Shown here piece by piece: positions 14,084 to 22,694 of a stretch of 64,000 nucleotides of DNA. Made by a program: the position numbers and the translations under genes. Source of the DNA: UBA965 sp046303375 (GTDB lineage: Bacteria > Chloroflexota > Chloroflexia > Chloroflexales > Roseiflexaceae); NCBI GenBank assembly GCA_046303375.1, contig JBKCGB010000113.1, positions 1-64,000 of the forward strand, in the 5' to 3' direction. The notes under the pieces were generated by a model. The model was not told where the DNA came from, ran no database searches, and saw nothing but the letters and a program-made list of their open reading frames with translations. Position 1 is the stretch's first letter. Every line of letters begins with the position of its first letter.

Positions 14084-16582
14084 TTATCCTTGCATTTCTT
14101 GGATTAATTGATTGTACATGTGGGCAATATCTGCCACCTGTGCCGCACTACTTGCTTCGACAAAGACCGAAATATACGGTCCATCACTGTCTGGAGTGAC
14201 CAGCACCCAGTGTTCATCGCCGTCGATACGCAGGCCATCAGTGGTCTGTTGGCGCCGCTCATGAAAGCGTTCACCGAGTTGGCGCATCACCCGCCCCTTG
14301 AATTCCCAACCACACGCCACACGATGATGTGTCGTGTAAAAGGCAGGAATCGAATCCACTGCATCCGCAAGCTGGATTTGTTGACCCCAAAGGAGCTCGA
14401 TGACTTTGACGACGGTATACATGCCATCAGCCACCGGATGAAACCGTGGAAAAATACATGCCCCGTTGCCATCACCGAGTAGCAGCAAATCACGGCGCTT
14501 GGCAGCCATCTGCATCAAGGCACTCAGCGAACCGCGGGTACGCACGACCGCACCACCACGACGGGCCGCAAGTGCCTCGAAGACGCGGGGTGCATGCATG
14601 GGCACTGCCACCACCCCACCACCCTCGGCAGCCAGCGCCAAATCCACGAGCACGGCCAGCGCCAGCATCGGTGTGAGCGGACGCCCACACCCATCCACCA
14701 TGGATACGCGTTCACCATTGGCTTCGATGCGCACACCAAACCGCGCTGCTAAGACCTGTGTGACCTGTGCGAGACGCATCAAATCAGTATCAGACTGTGT
14801 GTCTTGGATGGTCACTGGTACCGCTTCCACATTGGCATTCAACTCGACGGCTCGAATCCCCAACCGGCGCAAAATACCCGGCAACACGACCGAGCTACTT
14901 GCATGATTGTAGTCGACAACCACTTGAAACGTTGGTTCATTGACAAAGGCATCCTGCCGTAATGCTTTCACAAATGCCATTGCGTATATTTCTGTCGGAT
15001 TACGAGCTTCGGTGATGCGACCGATTTCGTCGTAGTAGGCACGTCGATAGTCTTCCCGGAAAAAAATCCCCTCGATACGCCGTTCACTCGCCGTATCGAG
15101 GTCAAGGCCGTTGCGATCAAAAATACGGATTTCAATCATGCGATCATCCGTAGCAGAAACCTGCAAATGCACCCCACCACTGGTACCAGCAGCAGCGGTC
15201 ATGTAGCGAGCCACAGGCAATGGGACGCTGTGCAACTCGAGCACATTTACACCAGCGGACGGCAAACCAGACATCAAGGCGCGCTTTAACATGCGTGCGG
15301 CATCGTTGCCGTCACGGTTGGCAGTCACCGTGGCGCCGAGTGGCAATGCGGAGCCAATCGCCGCACCAATACGCGCGCACCACTCTGGCGTCAAATCAAT
15401 GTTGACCAACCCAGTGATGCCCTGTTTGCCAAACAACACGCGCCGCCCCTGTGAGCCCCAGATAATACTCGACGTGACGGTGGCGCTTTCGTCTACTTCC
15501 TTGTAGGGCCAGATTTTGACGTTGTTACCAATCACAGCCCCCGTGTTGATCATCGTCTGATCTCCGATGATGACCCCTTCTGACAACACGGCACGACTTT
15601 TGATATTGCACTGACGCAATACCACGGCACCACGTAACTCAGCACGTTCCCCAACATAGGAGTTGCGCCAAATGATGCTCCGGTCGATAATGGCACCTGC
15701 ATCAACGATTGAATAATCGCGAATCACCGTTGGTCCGATGACTTGTGCACCACTTTTGATTTTGGCACCAAACCCGAGGTAGAGTGGCCCTTGCAAACGC
15801 GCATCGACTGCAATTTCTACATCGCCATCCACCCACACCTCATCACTGAGTCGGCGCCCAATTCGTGGTAAATTAACATGCCCTGTTAGATAATCACGTG
15901 TTGCCCGCATATATTCATCAATTGTGCCCACATCCGTCCAGTATCCATCTACCACACACCCAGCGATACCTTGCGGTTGGTGGAGCAGCCGTGGAAAAAT
16001 ATCCTTGGCCCAGTCCACAGGTTTATCCGTGTCTATATAGTCAAAAATGGCCGGATCAACCACATAAATCCCAGTGTTGACTGTATCTGAAAACACTTCT
16101 CCCCAACTCGGTTTTTCGACGAGCTCACGCACATAGCCGGCATCATCACAAATCGCCACCCCATATTCGAGTGGATTGGGGACACGCTTGAGTGTCATCG
16201 TAACCAGGGCACCGGCGCTGCGATGGCGTTCAATGACCTGTGTCAAATCAATGTCAGTGACTGCATCACCAGATATGACGAGGAACGGCTCACGGAGCAG
16301 GTCTTCGGCACGTTTAACACTCCCGGCCGTACCCAGTGGGCGGTCTTCAAGTGAATACGTGATTTCCACGCCAAACGCTGCACCATCACCGAAATGATCT
16401 TGGATGACACTCGCCATATACTGTACAGTGACCACAATATCGCTGATGTGATGGCGCTTGAGTAATTCGACGATATGCCCCATCACAGGGCGGTCGACCA
16501 TGGGTACCATAGGTTTGGGACGGTTCAGCGTCAATGGTCGCAACCGCGACCCTTCGCCTCCTGCCATTACGACTGCTTTCAT
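14084..16582 (-). CDS. Mannose-1-phosphate guanylyltransferase fused to a degenerate phosphohexomutase domain
   Basis: An 832 aa cytoplasmic fusion. Residues 1-235 are a nucleotidyltransferase (VVMAGGEGSRLRPLT 4-18, SGDAVTDID about 104-112, VEKPSWGE) that makes GDP-mannose or a similar NDP-sugar. Residues about 245-370 are hexapeptide (left-handed helix) repeats. Residues about 380-832 align in layout to phosphomannomutase/phosphoglucomutase, but the catalytic serine loop (TASHNP in active enzymes) reads QVSATDDRM near 474-482, and the magnesium loop (DGDGDR) reads VDGCGRPL near 650. The mutase is therefore probably inactive and perhaps a sugar-phosphate sensor, as in GMPPA-like regulators. 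The start is ATG 16580-16582. The gene precedes an M23 lipoprotein by 2 bp, suggesting wall glycopolymer supply. Confidence 0.88.
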   Translation of the reverse strand: MKAVVMAGGEGSRLRPLTLNRPKPMVPMVDRPVMGHIVELLKRHHISDIVVTVQYMASVIQDHFGDGAAFGVEITYSLEDRPLGTAGSVKRAEDLLREPFLVISGDAVTDIDLTQVIERHRSAGALVTMTLKRVPNPLEYGVAICDDAGYVRELVEKPSWGEVFSDTVNTGIYVVDPAIFDYIDTDKPVDWAKDIFPRLLHQPQGIAGCVVDGYWTDVGTIDEYMRATRDYLTGHVNLPRIGRRLSDEVWVDGDVEIAVDARLQGPLYLGFGAKIKSGAQVIGPTVIRDYSIVDAGAIIDRSIIWRNSYVGERAELRGAVVLRQCNIKSRAVLSEGVIIGDQTMINTGAVIGNNVKIWPYKEVDESATVTSSIIWGSQGRRVLFGKQGITGLVNIDLTPEWCARIGAAIGSALPLGATVTANRDGNDAARMLKRALMSGLPSAGVNVLELHSVPLPVARYMTAAAGTSGGVHLQVSATDDRMIEIRIFDRNGLDLDTASERRIEGIFFREDYRRAYYDEIGRITEARNPTEIYAMAFVKALRQDAFVNEPTFQVVVDYNHASSSVVLPGILRRLGIRAVELNANVEAVPVTIQDTQSDTDLMRLAQVTQVLAARFGVRIEANGERVSMVDGCGRPLTPMLALAVLVDLALAAEGGGVVAVPMHAPRVFEALAARRGGAVVRTRGSLSALMQMAAKRRDLLLLGDGNGACIFPRFHPVADGMYTVVKVIELLWGQQIQLADAVDSIPAFYTTHHRVACGWEFKGRVMRQLGERFHERRQQTTDGLRIDGDEHWVLVTPDSDGPYISVFVEASSAAQVADIAHMYNQLIQEMQG

Positions 16583-16607
16583 AGACGTCCCCCACCCTCT
16601 CTACACA

Positions 16608-17852
16608 TCATTGTGTACTATCATCATCCATCAGCGATTGACCCATCGCCAACAAGATGTGGCGCTCTTCGGCGCTGATATCATCGCGGCGTAAAAACAT
16701 CTCAAGCGCCTCAACCGGGGTCGGTAACCGATCATGGCGGTTCATGTTCATTGATGTCACGCCATCTGCGCGTGGTACATTTACAAGTATGCGAGCCACA
16801 AATGCCGCCCCAGCACCCTCAAGCAATGTCCTTATTTGACGTTCACTGATACTCGTTCGTTGCACTGGTAGTGCATCAATGCTCATTTTGACTATGGCGT
16901 CTTTGACGTTTTTGCGGCTAATAGCGGTCTGAATACGCTCCATTGGATTATCACTGCTCTGTGTTACATCCACATCTATTTGGACAAATGACCGACCATG
17001 CAACGGCATAAACGTATGTGTAACCTGTTTGGCCGTAAATGATACCAACACACAGCCTTTTTCTTCGTTGATTTCACCGAAATCAATGCGCTCGATGCTC
17101 CCCGCATAGACCATTGGCGGGTCACTGCGTAACTGCTGGTGTTTGTGTACGTGCCCCAACGCCACATAATCAACACCCACAGGGCAAAGCACAGACTGTG
17201 GCAACTGGATCTCATTCCCGAGCATCAACTGCCGCTCAAAACCCGATGTCGCCCCTGCCACCGTGCCATGATAGGTCACCACAATGGGACGTGTTGCATC
17301 CTCTTGCGTCAATACGTCGACTTGGGCTTGGACATACGACTCAACAATCCGCACCATTTCGCGTTCTTGCTCACCGAGCCCAACCTGGCGCAAACTGTCG
17401 TTGTTGCTCAGCAACATCTCACGCATCAACCATGGGATGGCAATCACTGCCAGTGGCCCATGTGCCGTAGTGTAGCGATAGACTTCAGGGCGACGTGCCA
17501 CCGTCACACCATCGAATTTGAGCCCCTCATAGACACTCACCGAATTCGCAGAATCACGACCTGGCGCAACATCGTGGTTGCCGATGAGCAGTAACACGGG
17601 GATGTTTGCATCACGGAGTCGACGCATGCGCGCAGCAAATTCACTTTGATGCCGTGGTAACGGGCTGCGATTTTTAAACATATCACCAGCCACTAATACC
17701 AAATCAACGGGTGTGGTAATGGCGATTTCAATGGCCTCATCTAGGCAAGCTAAAAAATCAATTAATCGCTGATGCATGCCCCGCTGCACATCAAATTGAC
17801 CGTAGTTTTCGACACCAATATGTAAATCAGCCATATGCAGTATGTGTAGCAT
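16608..17852 (-). CDS. SbcD/Mre11-family DNA repair exonuclease
   Basis: A 414 aa calcineurin-type metallophosphoesterase of the SbcD/Mre11 group, which with an SbcC/Rad50 ATPase processes DNA ends and hairpins. All phosphodiesterase motifs are present: MADLHIG (7-13), VAGDMFKNRSP (about 54-64), LLIGNHDVAPG (about 89-99), VVTYHGT, and ALGHVHKHQ (about 230-238). The capping domain follows to about 330. I chose ATG 17850-17852 with AGGAAG six bases before it, over the GTG one codon upstream. No SbcC gene is in the window on this side; downstream on the same strand lie envelope genes, 25 bp apart. The divergent upstream region holds a striking array of DnaA boxes, an interesting setting for a replication-repair nuclease. 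Confidence 0.88.
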   Translation of the reverse strand: MLHILHMADLHIGVENYGQFDVQRGMHQRLIDFLACLDEAIEIAITTPVDLVLVAGDMFKNRSPLPRHQSEFAARMRRLRDANIPVLLLIGNHDVAPGRDSANSVSVYEGLKFDGVTVARRPEVYRYTTAHGPLAVIAIPWLMREMLLSNNDSLRQVGLGEQEREMVRIVESYVQAQVDVLTQEDATRPIVVTYHGTVAGATSGFERQLMLGNEIQLPQSVLCPVGVDYVALGHVHKHQQLRSDPPMVYAGSIERIDFGEINEEKGCVLVSFTAKQVTHTFMPLHGRSFVQIDVDVTQSSDNPMERIQTAISRKNVKDAIVKMSIDALPVQRTSISERQIRTLLEGAGAAFVARILVNVPRADGVTSMNMNRHDRLPTPVEALEMFLRRDDISAEERHILLAMGQSLMDDDSTQ

Positions 17853-17930
17853 CACGCACTTCCTTTCTGCTGCGTTTCTACTATTATATTGCGTATGTGA
17901 TATCCGTGTTGGCCCCTACGATATCCACCC

Positions 17931-18220
17931 AAGTTATCCACAAAATGTGGATAACTTGACTTATCCCACATTATCGCAAATCCGCATTCTAATGCGTTAA
18001 AGTGGCGTTTTTGTTGGATGTGGATAATGTGGATAACTTTTATATCCCACAGTATCCCAAACAGCCGATAGCACAGCCCCAAAAACCATGTATCCCACAC
18101 TTTCCCACATAGCACATGTGTACATATCCCACATCAATATGTGGATAACCAGGGGAATTGTAGCGGATAAACGGTGGAAAGGAGAAATATCCCACATTTA
18201 ATGTGGGATATTGTGGGATT
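17931..18220. promoter_or_regulatory. DnaA-box and TATCCCACA repeat array in a divergent intergenic region
   Basis: The 416 bp between sbcD-like and gatD-like genes holds no gene. It has five perfect DnaA boxes: 17934-17942 (+), 17946-17954 (-), 18019-18027 (-), 18028-18036 (-), 18140-18148 (-). The first two form an inverted repeat with 12 bp arms around AAA (17931-17957). Interleaved are copies of TATCCCACA at 17962, 18043, 18091, 18125 and 18188, its complement at 18202, and a near copy at 18212. The pair 18186-18198/18200-18212 is a perfect 13 bp inverted repeat with one central base. The second motif equals the DnaA box with one extra C. The site may be a replication-linked control region, DnaA titration site or origin-like element; both flanking promoters must lie inside it. 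Confidence 0.75.
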
Positions 18221-18268
18221 TCTCGAAACAATGCTAGAATGCCACTATACCGCAGATGAGGAGGCATC

Positions 18269-19012
18269 ATGCAACTGCGTATTGGTCACATGTATCCTGC
18301 ACAAATGAACATATACGGTGATCGCGGCAACATCATCAGCCTCGTACAACGCTGTCGGTGGCGGGGCATTGATGTACAGGTGGATGCAATTCACCCCGGG
18401 ATGAACGTGGGGTGGCACGAGCTGGACATCTGCTTTTTTGGCGGTGGACAAGACAGTGGGCAGGCGTTGATTGCACACGACTTTGTCACCCGTCACGGGC
18501 ATAATCTACGCGCAGCCGTGAACGATGGTATGGTGATGCTGGCGATTTGTGGCGGTTATCAACTCCTGGGGAACTACTTTTTGACGCATACCGGTGAAAA
18601 ATTGCCTGGGGTTGGTGCCCTCGATGTGCACACGGTTGGGGGGGATGTGCGCCTCATTGGCAATCTGGCAGTAACCATTGCACTCGACATCACCCCACAC
18701 ACACTGATTGGCTTCGAAAATCACAGTGGGCGCACCTATGTTGGTAGCGGTGCACGACCATTGGGGCACGTGTTGACCGGTGCCGGCAATAATGGGCTCG
18801 ACGGCAGTGAGGGTGCCTACGTGCACAACACCTTTGGGTGTTATTTGCATGGCTCGTTGCTTCCCAAAAACCCCCACTTCGCCGACTATCTCATCCACAC
18901 TGCACTCACACGGCGCTATGGGCATGCGCAACTCGCCCCACTCGACAACCACATCGAGTTACAGGCGCACCAGTACATGCTAGCACGAGTACACACACAA
19001 ACACCACGCTAG
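18269..19012 (+). CDS. GatD-like type 1 glutamine amidotransferase
   Basis: A 247 aa CobB/CobQ-type glutaminase resembling GatD, the subunit that supplies ammonia to MurT for amidation of the D-Glu of lipid II. The nucleophile is Cys94 in LAICGGYQLLG and the catalytic His194 in CYLHGSLLPKNP; FFGGGQDSGQ (56-65) and MNIYGDRGN (13-21) match the GatD family. GatD normally pairs with MurT, a Mur-ligase-like partner, usually adjacent; none is in the window. GAGGAGG before ATG 18269 is a strong ribosome site. Upstream is the DnaA-box array. The end of the gene lies in a 15 bp-stem hairpin shared with the convergent fabF. Confidence 0.82.
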   Translation: MQLRIGHMYPAQMNIYGDRGNIISLVQRCRWRGIDVQVDAIHPGMNVGWHELDICFFGGGQDSGQALIAHDFVTRHGHNLRAAVNDGMVMLAICGGYQLLGNYFLTHTGEKLPGVGALDVHTVGGDVRLIGNLAVTIALDITPHTLIGFENHSGRTYVGSGARPLGHVLTGAGNNGLDGSEGAYVHNTFGCYLHGSLLPKNPHFADYLIHTALTRRYGHAQLAPLDNHIELQAHQYMLARVHTQTPR

Positions 19013-19034
19013 GCATACCTGCCTAGCGTGGTGT
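19001..19034. terminator. Hairpin between convergent gatD-like gene and fabF
   Basis: A perfect 15 bp stem (19001-19015 with 19020-19034) around loop TACC spans the gatD-like stop codon. There is no T run on either side, so it may act as a two-way terminator with a factor or as an mRNA 3' end stabiliser. Confidence 0.6.
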
Positions 19035-19055
19035 TGCAGGGACATCATCCATCAG

Positions 19056-20294
19056 TTATGCATCGTATTTGCGCACAATCAACGCCGAGTTATGCCCACC
19101 AAGACCGATTGAATTAGAGAGTGCGGCCACAATCGGTATGCGACGCGCCTGACCAGCCACGTAATCGAGGTCACAGTCTGGGTCAGCCTGCTCCAGATTA
19201 ATCGTCGGATGCACGATTCCTTGAGATACACTCATCGCAGCTACAATGAGCTCTACTGCACCAGCTGCACCCATCATATGCCCCAACATCGACTTGGAAG
19301 AATTGACGACCATGCGATAGGCGTGATCCGCAAAGACCGTTTTGATGGCGCGTGTTTCAGCCATATCATTGAGTGGTGTACCGGTACCATGCGCATTTAT
19401 ATACCCAACCAGTGCCGGATCAATGCCTGCTTTGCGCAACGCCATACGCATCGCACGAGCAGGGCCAGCGCCATCTTCGCCCGCAGCAATCATGTCTTTG
19501 GCATCGTTGCTATTGCCGTAACCCACCACTTCAGCAATAATCGGGGCACCACGCCGCTTGGCGTGCTCGAGCTCTTCGAGGATGACTGCACCAGCGCCTT
19601 CGGAGAGCACAAACCCATCACGACGCGCATCAAACGGTTTGCACGCATACGCTGGGTTGTCGTTGTCACCTGCCAAACCACGCATATTGGTAAAGGCTGA
19701 CATGACTACAGGCACAATAGGTGCTTCAGCCCCCCCAGCAATAATTACGTCAGCATCATCCCGTTTAATGGTTTCGTAGGCTTCGCCAATATTGTGCCCA
19801 CCTGTGGAACAGGCGGCCACAATCGCCATATTCGGACCAAGTGCACCCGTTTGGATGGCAATATATCCCGAGGCAGCATCATCAATCATGTTGGCAATCA
19901 GTGTGGGAGCCACACGACGGGTGCCTTTTTCGTGGAGCACCGCCATGTTTTCGCCGATTAAATCGATCCCACCTGCACCCGTACCGTAGATGACTCCCAG
20001 CCGTTCGCGGTCCATGGTGCTGGTATCGAGCTGGGCGTGGCGCAACGCTTCAAGCGATGCGTTGAGCGCATAGCGCACATATTGCGAGGCACGGCGTGCC
20101 TCGCGCGGGTCTATGGCTGCATCGAGGGCAAAGTCACGGACCTCACCCGCAATGCGCACCGCATAGTCACTCACATCAAAACGCGTAATCGGGCGCACCC
20201 CACTGTGACCAGCCAGCAATGCCTGCCACGTAGTCGTCAAATCATTGCCCAAGGGCGTCACTGCACCCATCCCCGTAATTACCACACGGCGCAT
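19056..20294 (-). CDS. fabF: Beta-ketoacyl-ACP synthase II
   Basis: Condenses malonyl-ACP with a growing acyl-ACP in fatty acid elongation. The 412 aa protein has the Cys-His-His triad of KAS I/II enzymes: Cys162 in VAACSTGG, His302 in NAHGTGTP, His339 in MLGHMMGAAGA. GFVLSEGAGA and the C-terminal GLGGHNSALIV are typical. AAGGAGA stands before the ATG. It is 12 bp after fabD, so fabD-fabF form a unit; acpP, fabG and fabH are not in the window. Active-site composition does not tell KAS I from II, but similarity in overall pattern favours FabF. Confidence 0.95.
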   Translation of the reverse strand: MRRVVITGMGAVTPLGNDLTTTWQALLAGHSGVRPITRFDVSDYAVRIAGEVRDFALDAAIDPREARRASQYVRYALNASLEALRHAQLDTSTMDRERLGVIYGTGAGGIDLIGENMAVLHEKGTRRVAPTLIANMIDDAASGYIAIQTGALGPNMAIVAACSTGGHNIGEAYETIKRDDADVIIAGGAEAPIVPVVMSAFTNMRGLAGDNDNPAYACKPFDARRDGFVLSEGAGAVILEELEHAKRRGAPIIAEVVGYGNSNDAKDMIAAGEDGAGPARAMRMALRKAGIDPALVGYINAHGTGTPLNDMAETRAIKTVFADHAYRMVVNSSKSMLGHMMGAAGAVELIVAAMSVSQGIVHPTINLEQADPDCDLDYVAGQARRIPIVAALSNSIGLGGHNSALIVRKYDA

Positions 20295-20306
20295 AGATCG
20301 ATCTCC

Positions 20307-21302
20307 TTAGGCGCCAGCGGAGGATGCAGCGGCGTAGTCAGCAGGATAGAACAGCTTGACGATTTCGATATCCGACAAACTCAACGTCTGTACTTGAGTG
20401 TTGATGCGTCGAATCAGGCCAGTCAGCACTTGTTTGGGTCCCAGCTCGATGAAGGTTTCGATACCATGTTCAACCATGGTGTGTACACTACCTGTCCACT
20501 GCACCGGCAACGTGAGTTGCCCTGTCACTTCAGTACGCAGCTCTTCCACACTATGCAACACTTGCGCGCTGATATTGGCAATCAATGGCACCACAGGCGG
20601 TTGAATATTGACACGAGCCACTAATTCTGCAAAATGCGTGGCCGCATGTTGCATGAGTGGAGAGTGGGACGCAATTGACACTGCCAGGCGTTGTACCAGC
20701 TTGGCACCACGTGCTTTGGCGAGCTCCATAGCACAGACTAATGCATCAACTTCGCCGGAAAGGACTGTCTGTCCAGGAGAATTGGCGTTGGCCATCGTGA
20801 CCACACCTCGACTCTGGGCTTCGCTGACCACTGCTGCGAGCTGGGTATCATCGAGACCAATCACCGCAGCCATACCACCAGGGCGCACCTGTGAGGTTTC
20901 TTTCATCAAGCGACCACGCTCACGGACCAGCAACAGTGCTTCGTCAAAACGCAATGAACCAGCGGCAACCATGGCCGTAAACTCGCCGAGACTATGACCA
21001 GCCACCAATGTTGGTGACACACTAATTCCCATAGGGGTGAGCCGTTCGCGTAGTGCTTCGAGACAGGCAATGCTCACCGTCAAAATCGCCGGTTGGGCAT
21101 TGTATGTGTCATCGAGCTCAGATTGCGGCCCTTCAAAACAGAGTTTTGTCAATGAAAAACCGAGGACTTCATCGGCTTGGTCAAAGATGCGTCTAGCAGC
21201 CGGTGACACGCTGTACAACAGGTGCCCCATACCAACATACTGAGATCCTTGACCAGGGAATACGAGGGCGATACGGTTTTTGATTGTTTGCAATAACTCC
21301 AA
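20307..21302 (-). CDS. fabD: Malonyl-CoA:ACP transacylase
   Basis: Loads malonate from CoA to acyl carrier protein. The nucleophilic serine is in GHSLGEFTAMVAAG (about residue 104), the start motif ALVFPGQGSQ is intact, and the catalytic His lies in ASHSPLM near 205. The frame opens upstream, but the best start is TTG 21300-21302, which has AAGGAGG seven bases before it; the upstream residues (VYTQGGAT) are unlike the family. That gives 331 aa. The gene is transcribed ahead of fabF with a 12 bp gap. Region 21303-21452 carries only the leader and spacing to larC. Confidence 0.93.
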   Translation of the reverse strand: MELLQTIKNRIALVFPGQGSQYVGMGHLLYSVSPAARRIFDQADEVLGFSLTKLCFEGPQSELDDTYNAQPAILTVSIACLEALRERLTPMGISVSPTLVAGHSLGEFTAMVAAGSLRFDEALLLVRERGRLMKETSQVRPGGMAAVIGLDDTQLAAVVSEAQSRGVVTMANANSPGQTVLSGEVDALVCAMELAKARGAKLVQRLAVSIASHSPLMQHAATHFAELVARVNIQPPVVPLIANISAQVLHSVEELRTEVTGQLTLPVQWTGSVHTMVEHGIETFIELGPKQVLTGLIRRINTQVQTLSLSDIEIVKLFYPADYAAASSAGA

Positions 21303-21452
21303 TGTTGCTCCTCCTTGTGTATACACCAATGTGGCGAGTACATGACCAACATGGTCAGCGTCTTTGCATTAAGACAGTGCTGGATGCGACTAGTATACAC
21401 GAATTTTGCGTACTGCGTGTCAACACCACATCAAATCGTGAGCCACATCCGA

Positions 21453-22613
21453 TTAAATCGCAGGCACGGCTGCCAGCGCGGCAGCGTAGACATCATGAAT
21501 GGGCACACGATGATGCCGCGCCGCAGCGGCGCAATCCTCGTACTCAGGAGCATTGTGCAACACGCTCCCTTGCCAGTACTTGCGCTTCACACGAATATCA
21601 CCAAATGGCGTTGTAACCGTGCACTGCGCCCGTTCGGCCACATAGCGCTCAACCAGCTGCCGGCGCATGCCAAAGGTACTCGTTTCGCGCATAATGAAAT
21701 CAACCAACGCCGCTTCTTTGGGCTCATCACACAACACTGATAGCGTAATTGCGGCGCGCCCTTTTTTCATATAAATCGGTGTCTGCCAGACATCACGGGC
21801 CCCTTTTTGCATGAGTGCATCACACACATAGGCCAACTGCTCAGCGGGTTGATCATCGATGTTGCACGCCAACAAGACCATCTGCTCAGCAGCAGTCGAC
21901 GTATGACCCACCCATATGCGCAGAGCATTGGGGCGTTCGGTGATTTTTTTGCCGAACCCATACCCGATGCGTTCGAGCTGCATGGCGGGGCGTTTGAACT
22001 GTGCCAGTGTGGCCACAATGGCAGCACCAGTGGGTGTCACCAACTCAAATGTGGCCGCATCGGGAACAATCGGCGCCTGTACGGCGCTAAGAATGTTGAG
22101 GGTGGCTGGTGCAGGAACGGGGAGTTCGCCATGCGCTGCCCGCACCCACCCCTGCCCGAGTGGCAGCGGCGAAGCATAAACCTGTGCAATGTTGAGCAAA
22201 TACAATCCAGCAGTCACACCGACAATGTCGACGATGGCATCAAGCGCACCCACTTCGTGGAAATGGACCTCATTGGCAGACACTCCGTGCACGCGAGCTT
22301 CGGCATCGGCGAGTGCCTGAAAAATCGCCAACGACTGCGTCTTGACTTGTGCGGGCAATGGGGCCGCAGTGATCATCTGTGTGACATCGTGGAGATGGCG
22401 GTGCACGGATTGTTCAGGGGCATCGACATGCATGCGAGTCCCTGCCAACCACCCACGCACTTCGGCTTGGCCGTTGATTGACCACCCCGGGATATCGAGT
22501 GTGGCCAACATAGCCCGCAGGGCGTCGATATCAAGACCAACATCACACAATGCGCCGAGGGTCATGTCACCACTAATCCCCGAAAAACAGTCGAAATATG
22601 CAACACGCGCCAT
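21453..22613 (-). CDS. larC: LarC-like nickel insertion protein
   Basis: LarC inserts nickel into the pincer pyridinium cofactor of lactate racemase (LarA), using CTP. The 386 aa product shows YFDCFSGISGDMTLGAL (6-22), the family N-terminus, His-rich HRHLHDV (about 91-97), NEVHFHEVGALDAIVDI (about 132-148) and GRAAITLSVLCDE near 290. Length is close to the family norm. In many genomes larC is one frame or split by a programmed shift; here it is a single frame. larA, larB and larE are not in the window, so it may serve another LarA-type racemase or epimerase elsewhere. GAGAGGAG precedes the ATG. Confidence 0.88.
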   Translation of the reverse strand: MARVAYFDCFSGISGDMTLGALCDVGLDIDALRAMLATLDIPGWSINGQAEVRGWLAGTRMHVDAPEQSVHRHLHDVTQMITAAPLPAQVKTQSLAIFQALADAEARVHGVSANEVHFHEVGALDAIVDIVGVTAGLYLLNIAQVYASPLPLGQGWVRAAHGELPVPAPATLNILSAVQAPIVPDAATFELVTPTGAAIVATLAQFKRPAMQLERIGYGFGKKITERPNALRIWVGHTSTAAEQMVLLACNIDDQPAEQLAYVCDALMQKGARDVWQTPIYMKKGRAAITLSVLCDEPKEAALVDFIMRETSTFGMRRQLVERYVAERAQCTVTTPFGDIRVKRKYWQGSVLHNAPEYEDCAAAARHHRVPIHDVYAAALAAVPAI

Positions 22614-22694
22614 TGTTTCTCCTCTCGCGGTGAGTTAAATAGTTACTCTGAAATAGCGTACACTATACGCATTAGGTAGAAGAAGGTCAACACC

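Noticed and set aside
17852..18270. Several overlapping minus-strand ORFs (66-87 aa) in the DnaA-box array
   Set aside because: They are made of repeated box sequences (recurrent Tyr-Pro-His and Cys-Gly-Ile stretches), have no ribosome binding sites, and overlap each other in different frames.
19001..19034. The 15 bp hairpin considered as an insertion sequence end or attachment site
   Set aside because: No second copy or flanking transposase; its position between converging stop codons fits a terminator.
21807..22481. 224 aa plus-strand ORF inside larC
   Set aside because: Antisense shadow of a well-conserved gene; composition rich in Cys, His and Arg typical of reverse-frame translation.
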